Source of the DNA: Corbicula japonica
Taxonomy: Eukaryota; Mollusca; Bivalvia; Venerida; Cyrenidae
Assembly (NCBI GenBank): GCA_038501625.1
Contig: JAZAYU010000079.1
Coordinates: 1,240,001 to 1,304,000, forward strand
Direction: 5' to 3'
Length of the DNA stretch: 64,000 bases
The notes under the pieces: model-generated
What the model was told of the DNA's origin: nothing
Database searches by the model: none
Seen by the model: only the letters and a program-made list of their open reading frames with translations
Part shown: positions 35,595 to 46,369 of the stretch, one piece after another
Layout: each line of letters starts with the position of its first letter
Position numbering within the stretch: position 1 is the stretch's first letter
Made by a program: the position numbers and the translations under genes

Positions 35595-36211
35595 GGTTTA
35601 CGGGATCAAGATTCTGAATATAGAAAGTTAGTATAGATTTTTCATCCTGAAAATACCAAAGGAATTGGCATGTACGTGGTAGGACAATTTTGAAAGATAC
35701 TCTTGAATTTAAATAGAGCAAATTCATTGTAATGTGGTTAGTGCTATGATAATCAGATAATGTTTAACTTCAAGGTAACTCCTTCGTGAAAATTAAATAT
35801 TGGCGTAACTGTCCACAAAGTGCAAGGTCTAACATTATCTTCAGCTGCTGTTGATATCGGTAAAACGATATAACAAGACGGAATGGCTTACATAGCTCTC
35901 AGTAGAGTATCTACTTACGAAAATCTACAATGACAATAATGAAAAATCAGTTTCATTTATGAAATTTTGAGTGCTCTTAACGATCCACTACACTCCTCCT
36001 TGTTCGACCATCGATTTAAAAAGAAAAGTATCAAAGTAAACAAAATTAACATTCATTTGTACAAAAATGTTGCAAAGAGGAGTGTAGTAAATCCTTAAAT
36101 TTAAGTAATTATTTTGTATCCTTAATTGAATACATATCAACACATATGTTCTGTAAATTCTTCATCATAATTCATGTTACTACAGCAACTATCTCTTCCA
36201 CTATTTTCTAG

Positions 36212-36415
36212 CTAGTTTTCATTATATTTAAAAGGAAAACTTTTCAATTCTTTTGTTTTCAAATCATTCACTACATTTACTGCAAACCTGTTAATGTTCA
36301 GCAAACAAATTTTATCATAAATCCCATTCCATACCAATATTCCGGTATACTTCATTTCAAACTGCACTCCTTGTATAAAACGCATTCCAAAACTACATGT
36401 AATATACAAGCACAT
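36212..36415 (-). other. Unrecognised 67-codon frame in element A
   Basis: A frame with mixed, protein-like composition (GVQFEMKYTGILVWNG...) that ends ...FPFKYNEN and a stop. A stop codon lies two codons before the Met. It may be the last exon of an element gene; no family recognised. Confidence 0.25.
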
Positions 36416-36610
36416 CCTTCAACGTTCAATACCATTTGCCAATAAAAGACAACAATATAGTAGCACTTTAAAATTCTTTCTTTGTTTAAAAACAATCCAT
36501 CACCTGCATGAACTCTTACACCCAACATCTAACGTCTTTTAAATGTCGTCCACATATAACACATCGGTGTTATACTTTTCTTGTTGTAATTGGCCTAGAT
36601 CTTTGTAACA

Positions 36611-37215
36611 CATGGTGATCCAAAATATCTAATACTGTTTTGAACTTTAAAAGAGTTAATATTATCAAACATCACAAACAATATGCACATAGTAATTATC
36701 GAGAAGATTTGTTTGATATATAACATAGCATACTTGAAATAGGAATTTAGTTCGTAAATCCAAAATAATATTAATAACAAATGTTAAATGTGACGTCCAA
36801 TTTTGGTAAATTTTACGTCAGGTCTTTTCTTAAAATAGTCTATTTGGCCGATGCGCACATCTTTGGATTAATCTTTCTCATTTCTTGTTGAATTGATGAT
36901 TTTAGCTCTTGCACTGATGGTTTAGGTATGTACACCTTATCTTTAATGCCCCAAAGAAAAAGTCTAATCGGCCATAGACAATTTTAATAAAAAGACTTTA
37001 CGTCATAATCATCAAAATGGACGTCACATTGAACATTACTTATAAATATGTCTTTGGATATACAGACAGCATCTCTTATTCAAGTCTGGTATGTTATATA
37101 TGAAACAAAACTTTAAAGAATCTAGATTATTACTGTGTGAAATTTCTATGCCTACGTTTGAAGTTATTAATGCTATTAAATTTCAAAAGGGTATCAGATA
37201 TTTTGGATCACCCTG
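36611..37215 (-). mobile_element. Mariner-like fragment nested in element A
   Basis: Imperfect inverted ends of about 50 bp (GGTGATCCAAAATATCT at 36615; its complement ends near 37212). Between them, on the minus strand at about 36845-36975, is the tail of a transposase: LFLWGIKDKVYIPKPSVQEL, then MRKINPKM and a stop. The [F/L]LWG.[L/I]KDKVY block is typical of mariner-related transposases. The upstream catalytic core is deleted. TA lies just outside the right end (37216-17) but not cleanly at the left. Confidence 0.6.
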
Positions 37216-37495
37216 TACAAGTTCTGACAAAGTTCTACAGTTTTCACATGGCAAATGTAACAGAAGACAGACGAAGTGACAAATATAGATAGAGTCCTTA
37301 ATACCGGTCGGTGACTAACAACAAACGGTAGTTATGAAACTGATTTAATCAACAGTAATACAAATTAAACATAATACAAAAGCCAGTCGGAAACGACTGC
37401 ACGCTCGACTATTTGAATAGTCGGACATATTTAAGCACATTTTAAACTGGGCTTCGTTTAAACTGGGGAGTGATTCAGGAGTTTATGACACCCCC

Positions 37496-38421
37496 ATCAC
37501 ACACGCATGAACAAAAGTTTCTTGCATTCACAGCAGTCATTTTGTAGCCATAATCCAATGGGTTGAAGTTCTCTTTATCTATATCTCTATCCTTGTTACT
37601 AGTAAGCATGTAACAGTCTTCCATTGAAAATTTTTTTAGAAATGATTCTTCTTCTGTAAAACTTGACTTTATACATTTTGTTTACCGCACATATAGGGCT
37701 GTCACCATTCATCTTGTATTTTGTAGCATTTTCGAAGTTCTTTCCAACAATACCGGAGGCCCCACTTGTTGTTTTGTCACACTTATTCTGATCTCCATTT
37801 CCCTCATTACTGAATTCATCAACAGTCTGAAATTATTGTTCTGGATTTTCTTGTTGCATTTATCAGTAGCTTTGAGTGAATTTTCTGGGGTTTGCTTATG
37901 TTCCGCATCATTGCCATCACTTGTAATTTCTGACAGATCTCGAGTCCACAAATATAAAAAAAAAACTGTGATGAGTATATACCCATACATTTTAAGTATT
38001 CTTGCAGTGAACACTGTTCCATTATATTATTACCAAAATGTTTAATTACATCCCGTTGTGTTTACTCAACTTAACTTCCATTTCCGAGACATTCCCCTGC
38101 TCATACTTTGTTTCCATACTATATCAAATGTTCAACAATCTGCAGCTCATCCTTAGTATAATGGAATGTTCTTACACCACCACCATTCTTGCTGTGACTT
38201 GAATATACTTTTCTTTACTCTTTCCTTTTATTTCCTTTTAATTCCTGTAATGGAGCCAGCCAATCTGAATCTTGTATTCTGTATACCTGCCTTGACCTCG
38301 TTTTTCTGTAAAGATACAAAAGTAAAGATAAAATACAAAGATGAGTTATTACCAATATCCAATTCAATATTTTGCTGCATGAGACAAGACGATCAAGATC
38401 CCTATTTTTTCTCACCAGCAA
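37496..38421 (-). pseudogene. Decayed minus-strand frames of unknown function in element A
   Basis: Two pieces with one hydrophobic segment each. The first (38421-38215) has ILNWILVITHLCILSLLLYL. The second (38014-37709) starts with GYILITVFFLYLW and continues in shifted frames to about 37496. One such frame reads FSMEDCYMLTSNKDRDIDKE, then NPLDYGYKMTAVNA and a Cys-rich end before a stop. Together they look like a frameshifted small membrane-protein gene or two exons of one. They could belong to the element or be captured host sequence. No family recognised. Confidence 0.3.
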
Positions 38422-39065
38422 TTCAGCAATGATATAATTAATCAGAATTAATCAGAAAGCTTATGTTTCGAGTTAGAAATGTTAATAATGAAATTATGAG
38501 AGGGATGACAAGCCCAAAATGACCAAGTCAGCTATTTCCGAAATTGCCGTGTATTGGTTGATGCAAAATTACCCATTTTCGAATTTGATCTGATGTTTAT
38601 TTAAATTTTATGCCAGTTTTGTGTTAAAACATTAAAACGCTTTTCAATTTTATGCCATTTTGCACCAGTTAAAAAGATTTGTGGTAAAACGGTGTAAGAT
38701 ACTGACCAGAAAGTTAGTTTAATGCAATAATTACATAGCTAGTGTGATGACAAGCTCAAGTTGATTACCATTGATGAAATAAAATCAAATTGCTATACTG
38801 ATGACAATCCCAAAATTGCAATTTTAGCTATTCCCAAGCCCTTGACACAACATAAATATGACAAAATAGACATGGTATCAATGAAAAAATTCTTAATGAT
38901 ACGACAGACTACTCTTCCGATAGAAATCTTTGGTTTAAACAGCATTTATTCAGTCAAAATGCACATATAATGATATAATTCAATGAAAAAAATGTCATAC
39001 TATCGATTAAAGAACAAGCGAAAACGCTTATAAACGCCCTTCTCCACAGAAATCTTTGTTTAATG

Positions 39066-39400
39066 GTCACCTAATTCTTATGTCTCATCTCTTATGTGTA
39101 CCTTCTTATGTCTTATCTCTTATGTGTAACCTCTTATGTGTAACTTCTTAGGTCTTATCTCTTATGTGTAACTTCTTAGGTCTTATCTCTTATGTGTAAC
39201 CTCTTACGTGAAACTTCTTAGGTCTTATCTCTTATGTGTAACTTCTTAGGTCTTATCTCTTATGTGTAACTTCTTAGGTCTTATCTCTTATGTGTAACTT
39301 CTTAGGTCTTATCTCTTATGTGTAACTTCTTAGGTCTTATCTCTTATGTGTAACTTCTTAGGTCTAATCTCTTATGTGTAATTTCTTATGTCATCACTTT
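39066..39400. repeat. 28-bp minisatellite in element A
   Basis: About 11 units of a 28-bp sequence that starts CTTATGTGTAACTTCTTAGG. The first units are diverged and the central ones nearly identical. The unit resembles words in the element's own inverted ends (TAGGTCTTACGTG, TTATGTGTTAGG). Confidence 0.85.
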
Positions 39401-40119
39401 ATGGGGCTGGTGGGAAGGGGGTGATCATGCTATTTTTAACAAATTTGAATTACTGATTTATCATCTGGTTAACTCTGGCAATAGAACAACAAAAGTTTGT
39501 CTATAATCATGTTTAAATTGAAACAGTATATCCTTATTACTGTTTGTCTAATATTCACATTTTCTGACAAAAACAAAGATTTGGATGACTAACCACGGTC
39601 TGATGCATGGTTTTGAATTTTGCAATTTTCTAGCCAAAATCCTCATGAAAATTAAATATTGCTGACCCAAAAAGGGTTCCAGCTATCCCACTTAACTCCC
39701 TCTGGATCAGCCCCTCACTAAAGTCCATGAGCTAACATGTACATTTTTATATCCCCCACTATATATATGCCACGGCAACACGAATTCTGTAAACAGTTTA
39801 GCAAGTCCAACACACATATTATTGCTTAATTAAAATTGAAATCCGACTTATTTTTATAAGAAACAAAGAAAGTTTTCCTATTAATATAATTCAGAATTAA
39901 ATAAGGAATTTCTTTATAAACTAAGTGGCTTACCTGCAAACCAGAACTTAAGTTCAATGTCAATCACAACACAAACATTAAAGCCACGAATGTAACAATA
40001 CACCCTATCTTTCGTGGTTCTTATCTTTACAACTGAATGTTAATTTAACATCAATTCACCCTTTTTTAAATTTGTAATATGTACATTATTTATTAAAGTT
40101 ATTATACAGCAATACTTAC

Positions 40120-40177
40120 TTCATCACTATTTTTTATCCGAAGTAGTTTCACTTGGAGACACACCACTTTCGGCCAT
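40120..40177 (-). pseudogene. Short first-exon-like frame inside the right end of element A
   Basis: ATGGCCGAAAGTGGTG... just inside the right inverted repeat reads MAESGVSPSETTSDKK and then a stop caused by a one-base shift in an A run. The other frame runs into a gtaagt donor. Position, start context and donor phase match the exon of element B at 43808-43837. Confidence 0.4.
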
Positions 40178-40369
40178 TTTGCTTCGCTTACCGCCAATTT
40201 CTTTCCTAATACATAATAGCTAACACATAACAAAAAACACGTAAGACCTAATTCCTCATACCAAAGTACTAAGACAAAATGGCCCTAATAGGCTTCCGTA
40301 AAAAAGTTATTGCTAGAGGACAAAATTATGCTTTATCAGTAACGTACGGAAGCCCTGGAGGGCCACTTT

Positions 40370-40452
40370 TGAGTTTCGACTTATGGATATTTTACTTCTG
40401 ACTTTCTATTTATGACTTTTGACTTTCGACTTGCGACTTATGACTTCTGGCA
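40370..40452. repeat. Left subterminal short-motif array of element B
   Basis: Irregular repeats of TTATGACTT / TTTGACTT / TTTCGACTT (about eight). The same words occur on the opposite strand inside the right end (about 43892-43970) and in the middle at 42247-42372. Subterminal arrays of this kind are known transposase-binding sites in other transposons; here that role is inferred. Confidence 0.65.
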
Positions 40453-41125
40453 AACCCATTATACACGTGTTCTAGAAGCTGAGAGCAGCAACGTTGGTTT
40501 CAGGTATGTTTTCCAAACTTTAAACATTTTTATATTAATTTTATTGAGATTTGTCATTGAGAAGAGGATGTCATTAGGAGGGGAGATTTAATGTTATTGT
40601 ATATATGCTTATAAGGTTAGTATTTATCACAGACTGTAATTCCACAAGTGACTGTATGTTTATTCAATTTTAAACTGTATATTAACAAGTAGGTCGACAG
40701 AGAATACACGTACAAAGCTGACTTTTCAATGTGATTGAGCTTCATTTTGCATTTAGCTTTTATGTCTCATTTCGTGGTATTTTCCGAAATTTTAGAAAAG
40801 AACACATGAGAACAAAATTAGATATAGAACTATTCGAGAGTAAAAATTATCTTGAGAGCATTTCAAAGTGACAAGCTTTTCGCATCTAACTTTTCATACT
40901 CAATAGTCTTTATGAAACGCAGATAATACATTTACCTATTTTATACCACAACTTTATACAGATTTATATAGAATATAAACTTGCATTTCAGACACAACTA
41001 CTGGATGAAAGATAATGAGGATGAAAACCTTGATGTCGATCTGTGTCTTCATCACTATACTGTTCGGCATTACCCAAGCTACTGCGCCGAGGCACTCCCT
41101 CTCAACATCTTTAGCAAACATAACT

Positions 41126-41436
41126 TTGTGGACAATGCATAGGTTACTGTACAATGTGGCGTAGGTTAATGTTGGATCACCATGTGTACGTCAAAATGGA
41201 CGACGTCTTGGAAATTTTGAGAACGCTTGATCCAATTGGTGTAGAGCCGGGCAAAGCACATCGTCTTCTCCAGCGCGTATACTGCGCCAAAGCACCCAGT
41301 TTTACATGGCATATTGATGGTTATGACAAACAAACACTATATGAATTTTGTATCCGTGGTGCTGTAGATGGGTTAGGTAAAAACTTAGATGATTCGGACT
41401 TGAATAACGACCCACAGGTTATTGCAATAGATGAAA
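41126..41436 (+). pseudogene. Integrase-core (DDE) transposase fragment in element B
   Basis: The frame reads GQCIGYCTMWRRLMLDHHV, ILRTLDPIGVEPGKAHRL, then FTWHIDGYDKQTLYEF and IRGAVDGLG, ending near NNDPQVIA. WHIDGYDK carries the first putative catalytic Asp of a retroviral-type integrase fold; this arrangement is typical of integrase-core proteins abundant in marine invertebrates. The remaining core and C-terminus are missing. At 41437 the frame runs into a double-hairpin repeat (EKGTLKTLDHDKY) and stops. A fragment; it cannot be active. Confidence 0.65.
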
Positions 41437-41725
41437 AGGGAACTTTGAAGACCCTCGACCACGACAAATATGAAATATTTCAAGCTCGGTTTGATTGAGC
41501 CTGTTCATGGGCAGTTATGGAAATGCTTTTTACTGCGCACGCCGCCAAGCTCCGGTTTGAGCGCAACTCAATATTTGCACCAATAAACAGCACAATTTTG
41601 ATCCATCCCAAACGATCGTATGCATATGGCGGTGAACCTTCAATGCAGTATTTTCAGATTAATACCTTTCCATGTTCAGCGGCGTATGGTCCCCAGATAA
41701 AAGAACGGGTACTTTTCAGACTCAT
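41437..41725 (+). repeat. Double-hairpin repeat, copy e
   Basis: Matches the 55300 copy over nearly 290 bp, including the distal part (GATCCATCCCAAACGAT, TATGGCGGTGAAC, TCAGCGGCGTATGGTCCC). The first hairpin is weakened (GGGCAGTTAT/TTTACTGCGC). It interrupts the integrase fragment of element B. Confidence 0.7.
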
Positions 41726-42054
41726 TGAATGAACATCAAAATGCTCTCGATTACATCGCCGTGATGGTGGAACAGAAAACTTCATTTATTTACTATTGCA
41801 GTAATAATTCTGACACGATTCTACAGACCCGTTTGCTGGAGCTCGAAACATTGTAGTTGAAAAAAATCACATCTAACCAACGCATAAAAAATGTGGTGTA
41901 CATTACGACAAAATGGAATCCATTAGTGGATTTTTTTCAAAGACTTGCGCGATACAGTTATATTTAATGAACTAGACCCAATACAATGTGAAAATTAAAA
42001 TTTTTGCTTCAATTCAATTTTTGCATTTTTTTTGCATCAGGTCTGTATGAAATA

Positions 42055-42118
42055 TATCTAGGTTCTTTTCAGAAAAGATTTCCCCATAAACCTTCATAAA
42101 CTCTTACAAGTCTGTTTT
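42055..42118 (-). mobile_element. Retroelement 3' untranslated scrap
   Basis: CTAGGTTCTTTTCAGAAAAG and CCCCATAAACCTTCATAAAC match the retroelement 3' region. Isolated within element B. Confidence 0.6.
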
Positions 42119-42975
42119 ATTAGATTTAACGAGTAATTCATTCAATCAACATTATGGAATTAAAAGGGAAAAGTTATATAAAATGTTGATGCAAAAATAT
42201 TTATTGATCATTTTGATTGATGCTGACTTTATGTTACGCTTTTTTGCGGTTTGGGAATTATGACTTTTCACTTATGATTTTTCACTTATGACTTTTGCCT
42301 TGTGCCTTATTACTTTTTAATTAAAGCTTTTTACTTATGACTTTTATCTTGTGACTTTTAACTTATAACTTTTGTATTTTGCTGTTACTCTTTGCTTTGG
42401 TACAAACATTACATTTTACATGTTTTAGGTTAAGGCTAAATAACAAATAATCAAAACGCAAAGAAGCACAGAAGCCGAGATTGGTATTTAAGTCATATAA
42501 TGTTGGTTCATTTAGCCACTAGCCTAATAAGTGTTTAATGTTTGCTATAGAATTATCAGTATTATTCATATGTTCATGTCATAGTTGATCTGTGTCACGT
42601 GAACATTCAACATCAACTGTTAATGTGAAATAACATGTTAAAAAGTTTTAATTTCTGGGCATGTGATTGGCCGAAAAACCTAGAGCAAACACTTTTTGGA
42701 ATAAATTCGTTTAAACAGATAACAAACACCAAATATTTCTAAATCTTCTAAGTGCTATTTTGCATAAGAAATTTGTATCTAAAGCAACAATGTACCTGTA
42801 GAATGTACAATATATTATACATAATAAAATGAAAAAATAAGACGTTTTTCGACTTCAGTTTTGTCCATATTCACTTTGACGATAATGTCTTCCTCCAATA
42901 TGCAGTTTGTACATAGTATGACGGCCGCTACCTTTCTGTTTTCCCTTTCCATGATTTCTGCATCCTAAATAAGAA

Positions 42976-43057
42976 AAAAGTAGTAGTAGTAGCAGTAGCA
43001 GTAGCAGTAGCAGTAGCAGTAGTTGCTGATGTTGTTGTAGAAGAAGAGGTAGTACAT

Positions 43058-43095
<38 letters not shown>

Positions 43096-43129
43096 TGCTG
43101 ATGTTGTTGTAGAAGAAGAGGTAGTACAT

Positions 43130-43187
<58 letters not shown>

Positions 43188-43216
43188 GGTCGCAGCAGTA
43201 GCAGTAGTAGAAGGGA
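42976..43216. repeat. AGT/AGC triplet microsatellite with duplicated spacer
   Basis: Long (AGT)n and (AGC AGT)n runs are separated by two copies of a GTTGCTGATGTTGTTGTAGA...AGGTAGTACATG spacer. It gives a false Thr-rich frame on the minus strand. Confidence 0.9.
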
Positions 43217-43807
43217 TATTGCATGTTAAAGTATACTTATAACTTAGCCTTCTTTAAACAGTAGGAGTAGACCTTTTGAGGTACAATGTGTATTGAACCT
43301 ATCATGATGGGCTGTGGTCCTTATAATAAGAATGGATAGAAAACCATTAGTATATTATTATTAAATTTTGCCATAACATTTCATGTGTAACTAGTTTTAT
43401 GTTTGTTTGTTGTTCTAACAACATTTTACATGTTCTATGCGCTGACAAGAAAAGCTGCAAATTTTGAAATTGACGTTTATATTTTTAATGGCAAATAACA
43501 TTTTGTACCTTGTGTTTCTCTCCACTTGGTTAAAAATTAATATATACCATCTCTTCCTTCGAATGAAACTGCAACAAATAAACAACAATGTTAGTCTAAA
43601 TGAAGCTTTGATTTATACGCTGTACGCTGTATGTCAATTTGAGATAACGAATGTAGCAATGATTCCATGTTTTAGAAATAGATAAAAAAAGGATACCTAA
43701 TGAAATACTATGTAATGCAAGCAAAATATGTTTTTTCTGAATTAAATAAAAAGGTCTAAATAGAAAATATACTGTTCTTGAATATGAGATTAGGTAAATG
43801 AACTTAC

Positions 43808-43837
43808 ATCGTCTAAAACGTCGTTAGAATCCGCCAT
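43808..43837 (-). pseudogene. Short first exon of element B gene (predicted)
   Basis: AAAATGGCGGATTCT... encodes MADSNDVLDD, followed directly by GTAAGTT, a strong donor in phase 0. It lies about 150 bp inside the right end. No downstream exon could be linked to it. It matches the exon at 40120-40177 of element A in place, strand, start (MA[E/D]S) and acidic end. Confidence 0.4.
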
Positions 43838-43999
43838 TTTCCTGGGAAATGATGCGGCAAGCACGTGGGACAATTACGGAATCCATAAGTAATAAATCAA
43901 AAGTCAAAATTCATAAATCAAAAGTCAAAAGAAAGCGGTAAAATAAATCCAAAAGTCGAAAATCAAAAGTGGCCCTCCAGGGCTTCCGTAGTAACGTGT

Positions 44000-44958
44000 G
44001 TATTATTAAATATAACGAAATATTAATGAACTAAGTGTCGAATAAGTAAGAGTAAAACAAACTACTGTAACAACCTATATCTTAACGTAGGTCTTGAATA
44101 TAAACGAAACTTCTTTTCTAAAAACACATCTGAAAACATTGATTTCATCTCAAATGTTGCTCATTCAGTAAATTTGGGTTAAGAAAAAAAATCCTTTGAT
44201 TTTAAACTTGCATGCCTCATAAGAAAATAGTTCTCACTAAAAGAAAATTATGTACCTTTTTAAACTAACACTCTGTGCGCGGAATTTTCTTTCTTTGCTC
44301 GTTCTCTTTATCCACTAACTGACAAGATTTTTCCTGTCTCTAAAATGGTATATACTTTCCCAAAGTTCTAATGAACAATCAATTGTATATGTTTATAAAG
44401 TATGCTAGTTTTGTTTCTTTATTAAAAATTGTATTGTTTATTGTTGTAAATATTGACATGCGCTCAGCACGGGGTTATGCGGCGTGCGCAGTATTTTAAA
44501 ATTAAAAAAGCAATTTAGTGCAATTTTCTTGTTGCTTGACCTTCAATTGGATGAAATGCAAAATTAAGGATTATTCTAGGAAAGCTGTTGCAAAGTCAAT
44601 TGTTACAAGATAAATGTTTAATTAAAGACTGCTATTGGCAAATAATCACATAAAGAGTTGGTCAATGTCTTTCTAATAAAAAATAACGGACAAAAGCCAC
44701 CAATAAGATCTTTAGGTGAGTATATGTTAAACCTATTGCAATCTTTCTATATGTGTCTTTAATTTTGTTAATGATACATGTATATATAATAATCTTTTTA
44801 ATCATACTAACAATATCACATAGCCATTATAAAATGCTAATATTTGCGATAGAACTTTAAACAGTCTGATTGTTTCGCAATAACAACAGATCATTATACA
44901 GTGCAGTTCTCTTTGGATTTCTCTTTAAACAAGTGTGAATATGGTTATGCCAAAAATG
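44000..44958. other. AT-rich gap with a decayed double-hairpin repeat
   Basis: A fragment of the double-hairpin repeat (GACATGCGCTCAGC, GCGCAGTATTTT; about 44452-44500, reverse orientation). Otherwise nothing recognised. Confidence 0.35.
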
Positions 44959-45324
44959 CCACATCCTAGTTATTTATGATTTATGGGGAAAACTAGTCTT
45001 TCTTTATATCAAATTTATAAGATGTTAAAAAGTACTGTTGAATGAATGGTTGAATTGACCAATTTTTTAAAAACTCAGTTATTTTAATAAATCAGATAAA
45101 TAAGACTTGTAAACGGGCCGAAGGAAAATCATCCTGTCCACATCCTAGTTATTTATGATTTATGGGGAAAACTAGTCTTTGTTGTACGTATATCAAATTT
45201 ATAAGATGTTGAAAGTACTGTTGGAAGAATGGTTGAATTGACCAATTTTTTAAAAACTCTGTTATTTTAATAAATCAGATAAATAAGACTTGTAAACGGG
45301 CCGAAGGAAAATCATCCTGTCCAT
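44959..45324. repeat. Tandem duplication of a 180-bp unit
   Basis: Two adjacent copies start at the CCACATCCTAGTTATTTATG block and end at GGAAAATCATCCTGTCC. They differ by few substitutions and a small insertion (GTTGTACG) in the second. Confidence 0.85.
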
Positions 45325-46369
45325 GATGTGCCCCCAAACCCCACACCATCCACACAACCCACTTCCCCTTACCAACCCAATAATCGACTTATGAATTCCT
45401 GAATCCACCACTGTTTCACATATTTTCTCGTATATTGAATAATAACTATCGCTTGCATCATCTAAGAGGTCACCAGAAACACACATCAGAATATATGTAT
45501 CGACTTGTAATAATATGCGTCGATTTATCATAACTGAGGACATCTTAAGTAAAACGAAATGTAGTGTAACATCGGAGATAAGGTTATTACAAGTCGGCAA
45601 GACACAACAATAATAATTGTTATATTCGAGACAGATTGAATTACTTGCTTGAATTAACCAAATTTTACATGACTATTCTAGAAAGCATTCATCAATTTCA
45701 GCTTTTTTTTCATCTTGTTTCTGGATAAAATAAAATATAAAATGCCACGGTGTAGCATACGATTTAGTTTTAGTCCAGCAATAGAATATACACAGCGAGT
45801 TGAACAGAATGACAGAAAATTTAAAAATAAGGAAACTGAAAATTTGTTAAAATAAACAATTATATATGCTTTATAAAACGTAATTGCACACACAAGAAAA
45901 GCGCTATGAAAGTTGATGACAGCGCGAAATGACGATGGCCGTTCAATTCTATCCTTTGACGTTGTAGAAATATCACTGACTTGGAATTTCGCACGTTTTA
46001 GAACATACACGTTGCTCTTTTATTTAAAGAGTTCATACTTGAGATAATCTGTACACAAGACGAGGAAAATATACTGTGCTCTGCATACTTAGTAATACTT
46101 ACTTGCTTTGATTCAACGACGGTCAAAGGAATTTGACAAGGTGGGATATAAAGGTTTCCTCGGCGAATTTTGAGAACTTGATTTGATATTAGTTCATTTG
46201 CATACTTCATTTTGGAATACCTGTAGAGTATATGTTTGGTCTTGGGATAGAAACGCAGAAAGTATGGGGTCTATTTAAAACTAGAGCTATCACTTAAGGT
46301 GATTAATACCCCCGCAATACTGCTTTGTCAGAGTATACAGAAATAATGTTTACATCTTTTTCTCTAGCA
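45325..46369. other. Unassigned region
   Basis: Three minus-strand frames of 70-112 codons (45262-45600, 45678-46010, 45998-46210) overlap this region. None shows a recognised motif. Repeat-like phrases (ACTAGAGCTATCACTTAAGG near 46280) suggest old transposon DNA. Confidence 0.3.

Larger units (their letters stand above)
32706..40299. mobile_element. DNA transposon A: 109-bp inverted ends, 8-bp target duplication
   Basis: The element spans 7594 bp. Both ends start ACGGAAGCCTATTAGGGCCA, and the inverted repeats extend over 109 bp (32706-32814; 40191-40299) with a handful of mismatches. It is flanked by aaaaaagt at 32698-32705 and 40300-40307, a perfect 8-bp duplication. The interior holds an integrase-like remnant (33440-33815, plus), a C-rich tract, a nested mariner-like fragment (36611-37215), decayed minus-strand frames (37496-38421), a 28-bp tandem array and a short minus-strand ATG exon at 40120-40177. 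An 8-bp duplication is seen in hAT, P and KDZ-type transposons among others; the superfamily is not assigned. Confidence 0.8.
40346..43989. mobile_element. DNA transposon B: ACGGAAGCCCTGGAGGGCCA ends, 8-bp target duplication
   Basis: The element spans 3644 bp and lies 46 bp from element A. The terminal ACGGAAGCCCTGGAGGGCCA is inverted at the right end, and agtaacgt flanks both sides (40338-40345; 43990-43997). Inside each end are arrays of short GACTT-type words, which recur in the middle (42247-42372). It carries an integrase-like fragment (41126-41436), a double-hairpin repeat (41437-41725), a retroelement scrap (42055-42118), a triplet microsatellite and a short minus-strand first exon. 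The end sequence shares ACGGAAGCC..(N)..GGGCCA with element A. Confidence 0.8.

Noticed and set aside
39066..39400. Regular 28-bp repeats resembling a CRISPR array
   Set aside because: Units abut directly with no unique spacers, in eukaryotic DNA within a transposon. It is a minisatellite.
42928..43224. 98-residue Thr-rich minus-strand frame
   Set aside because: It is a translation of the AGT/AGC triplet microsatellite.
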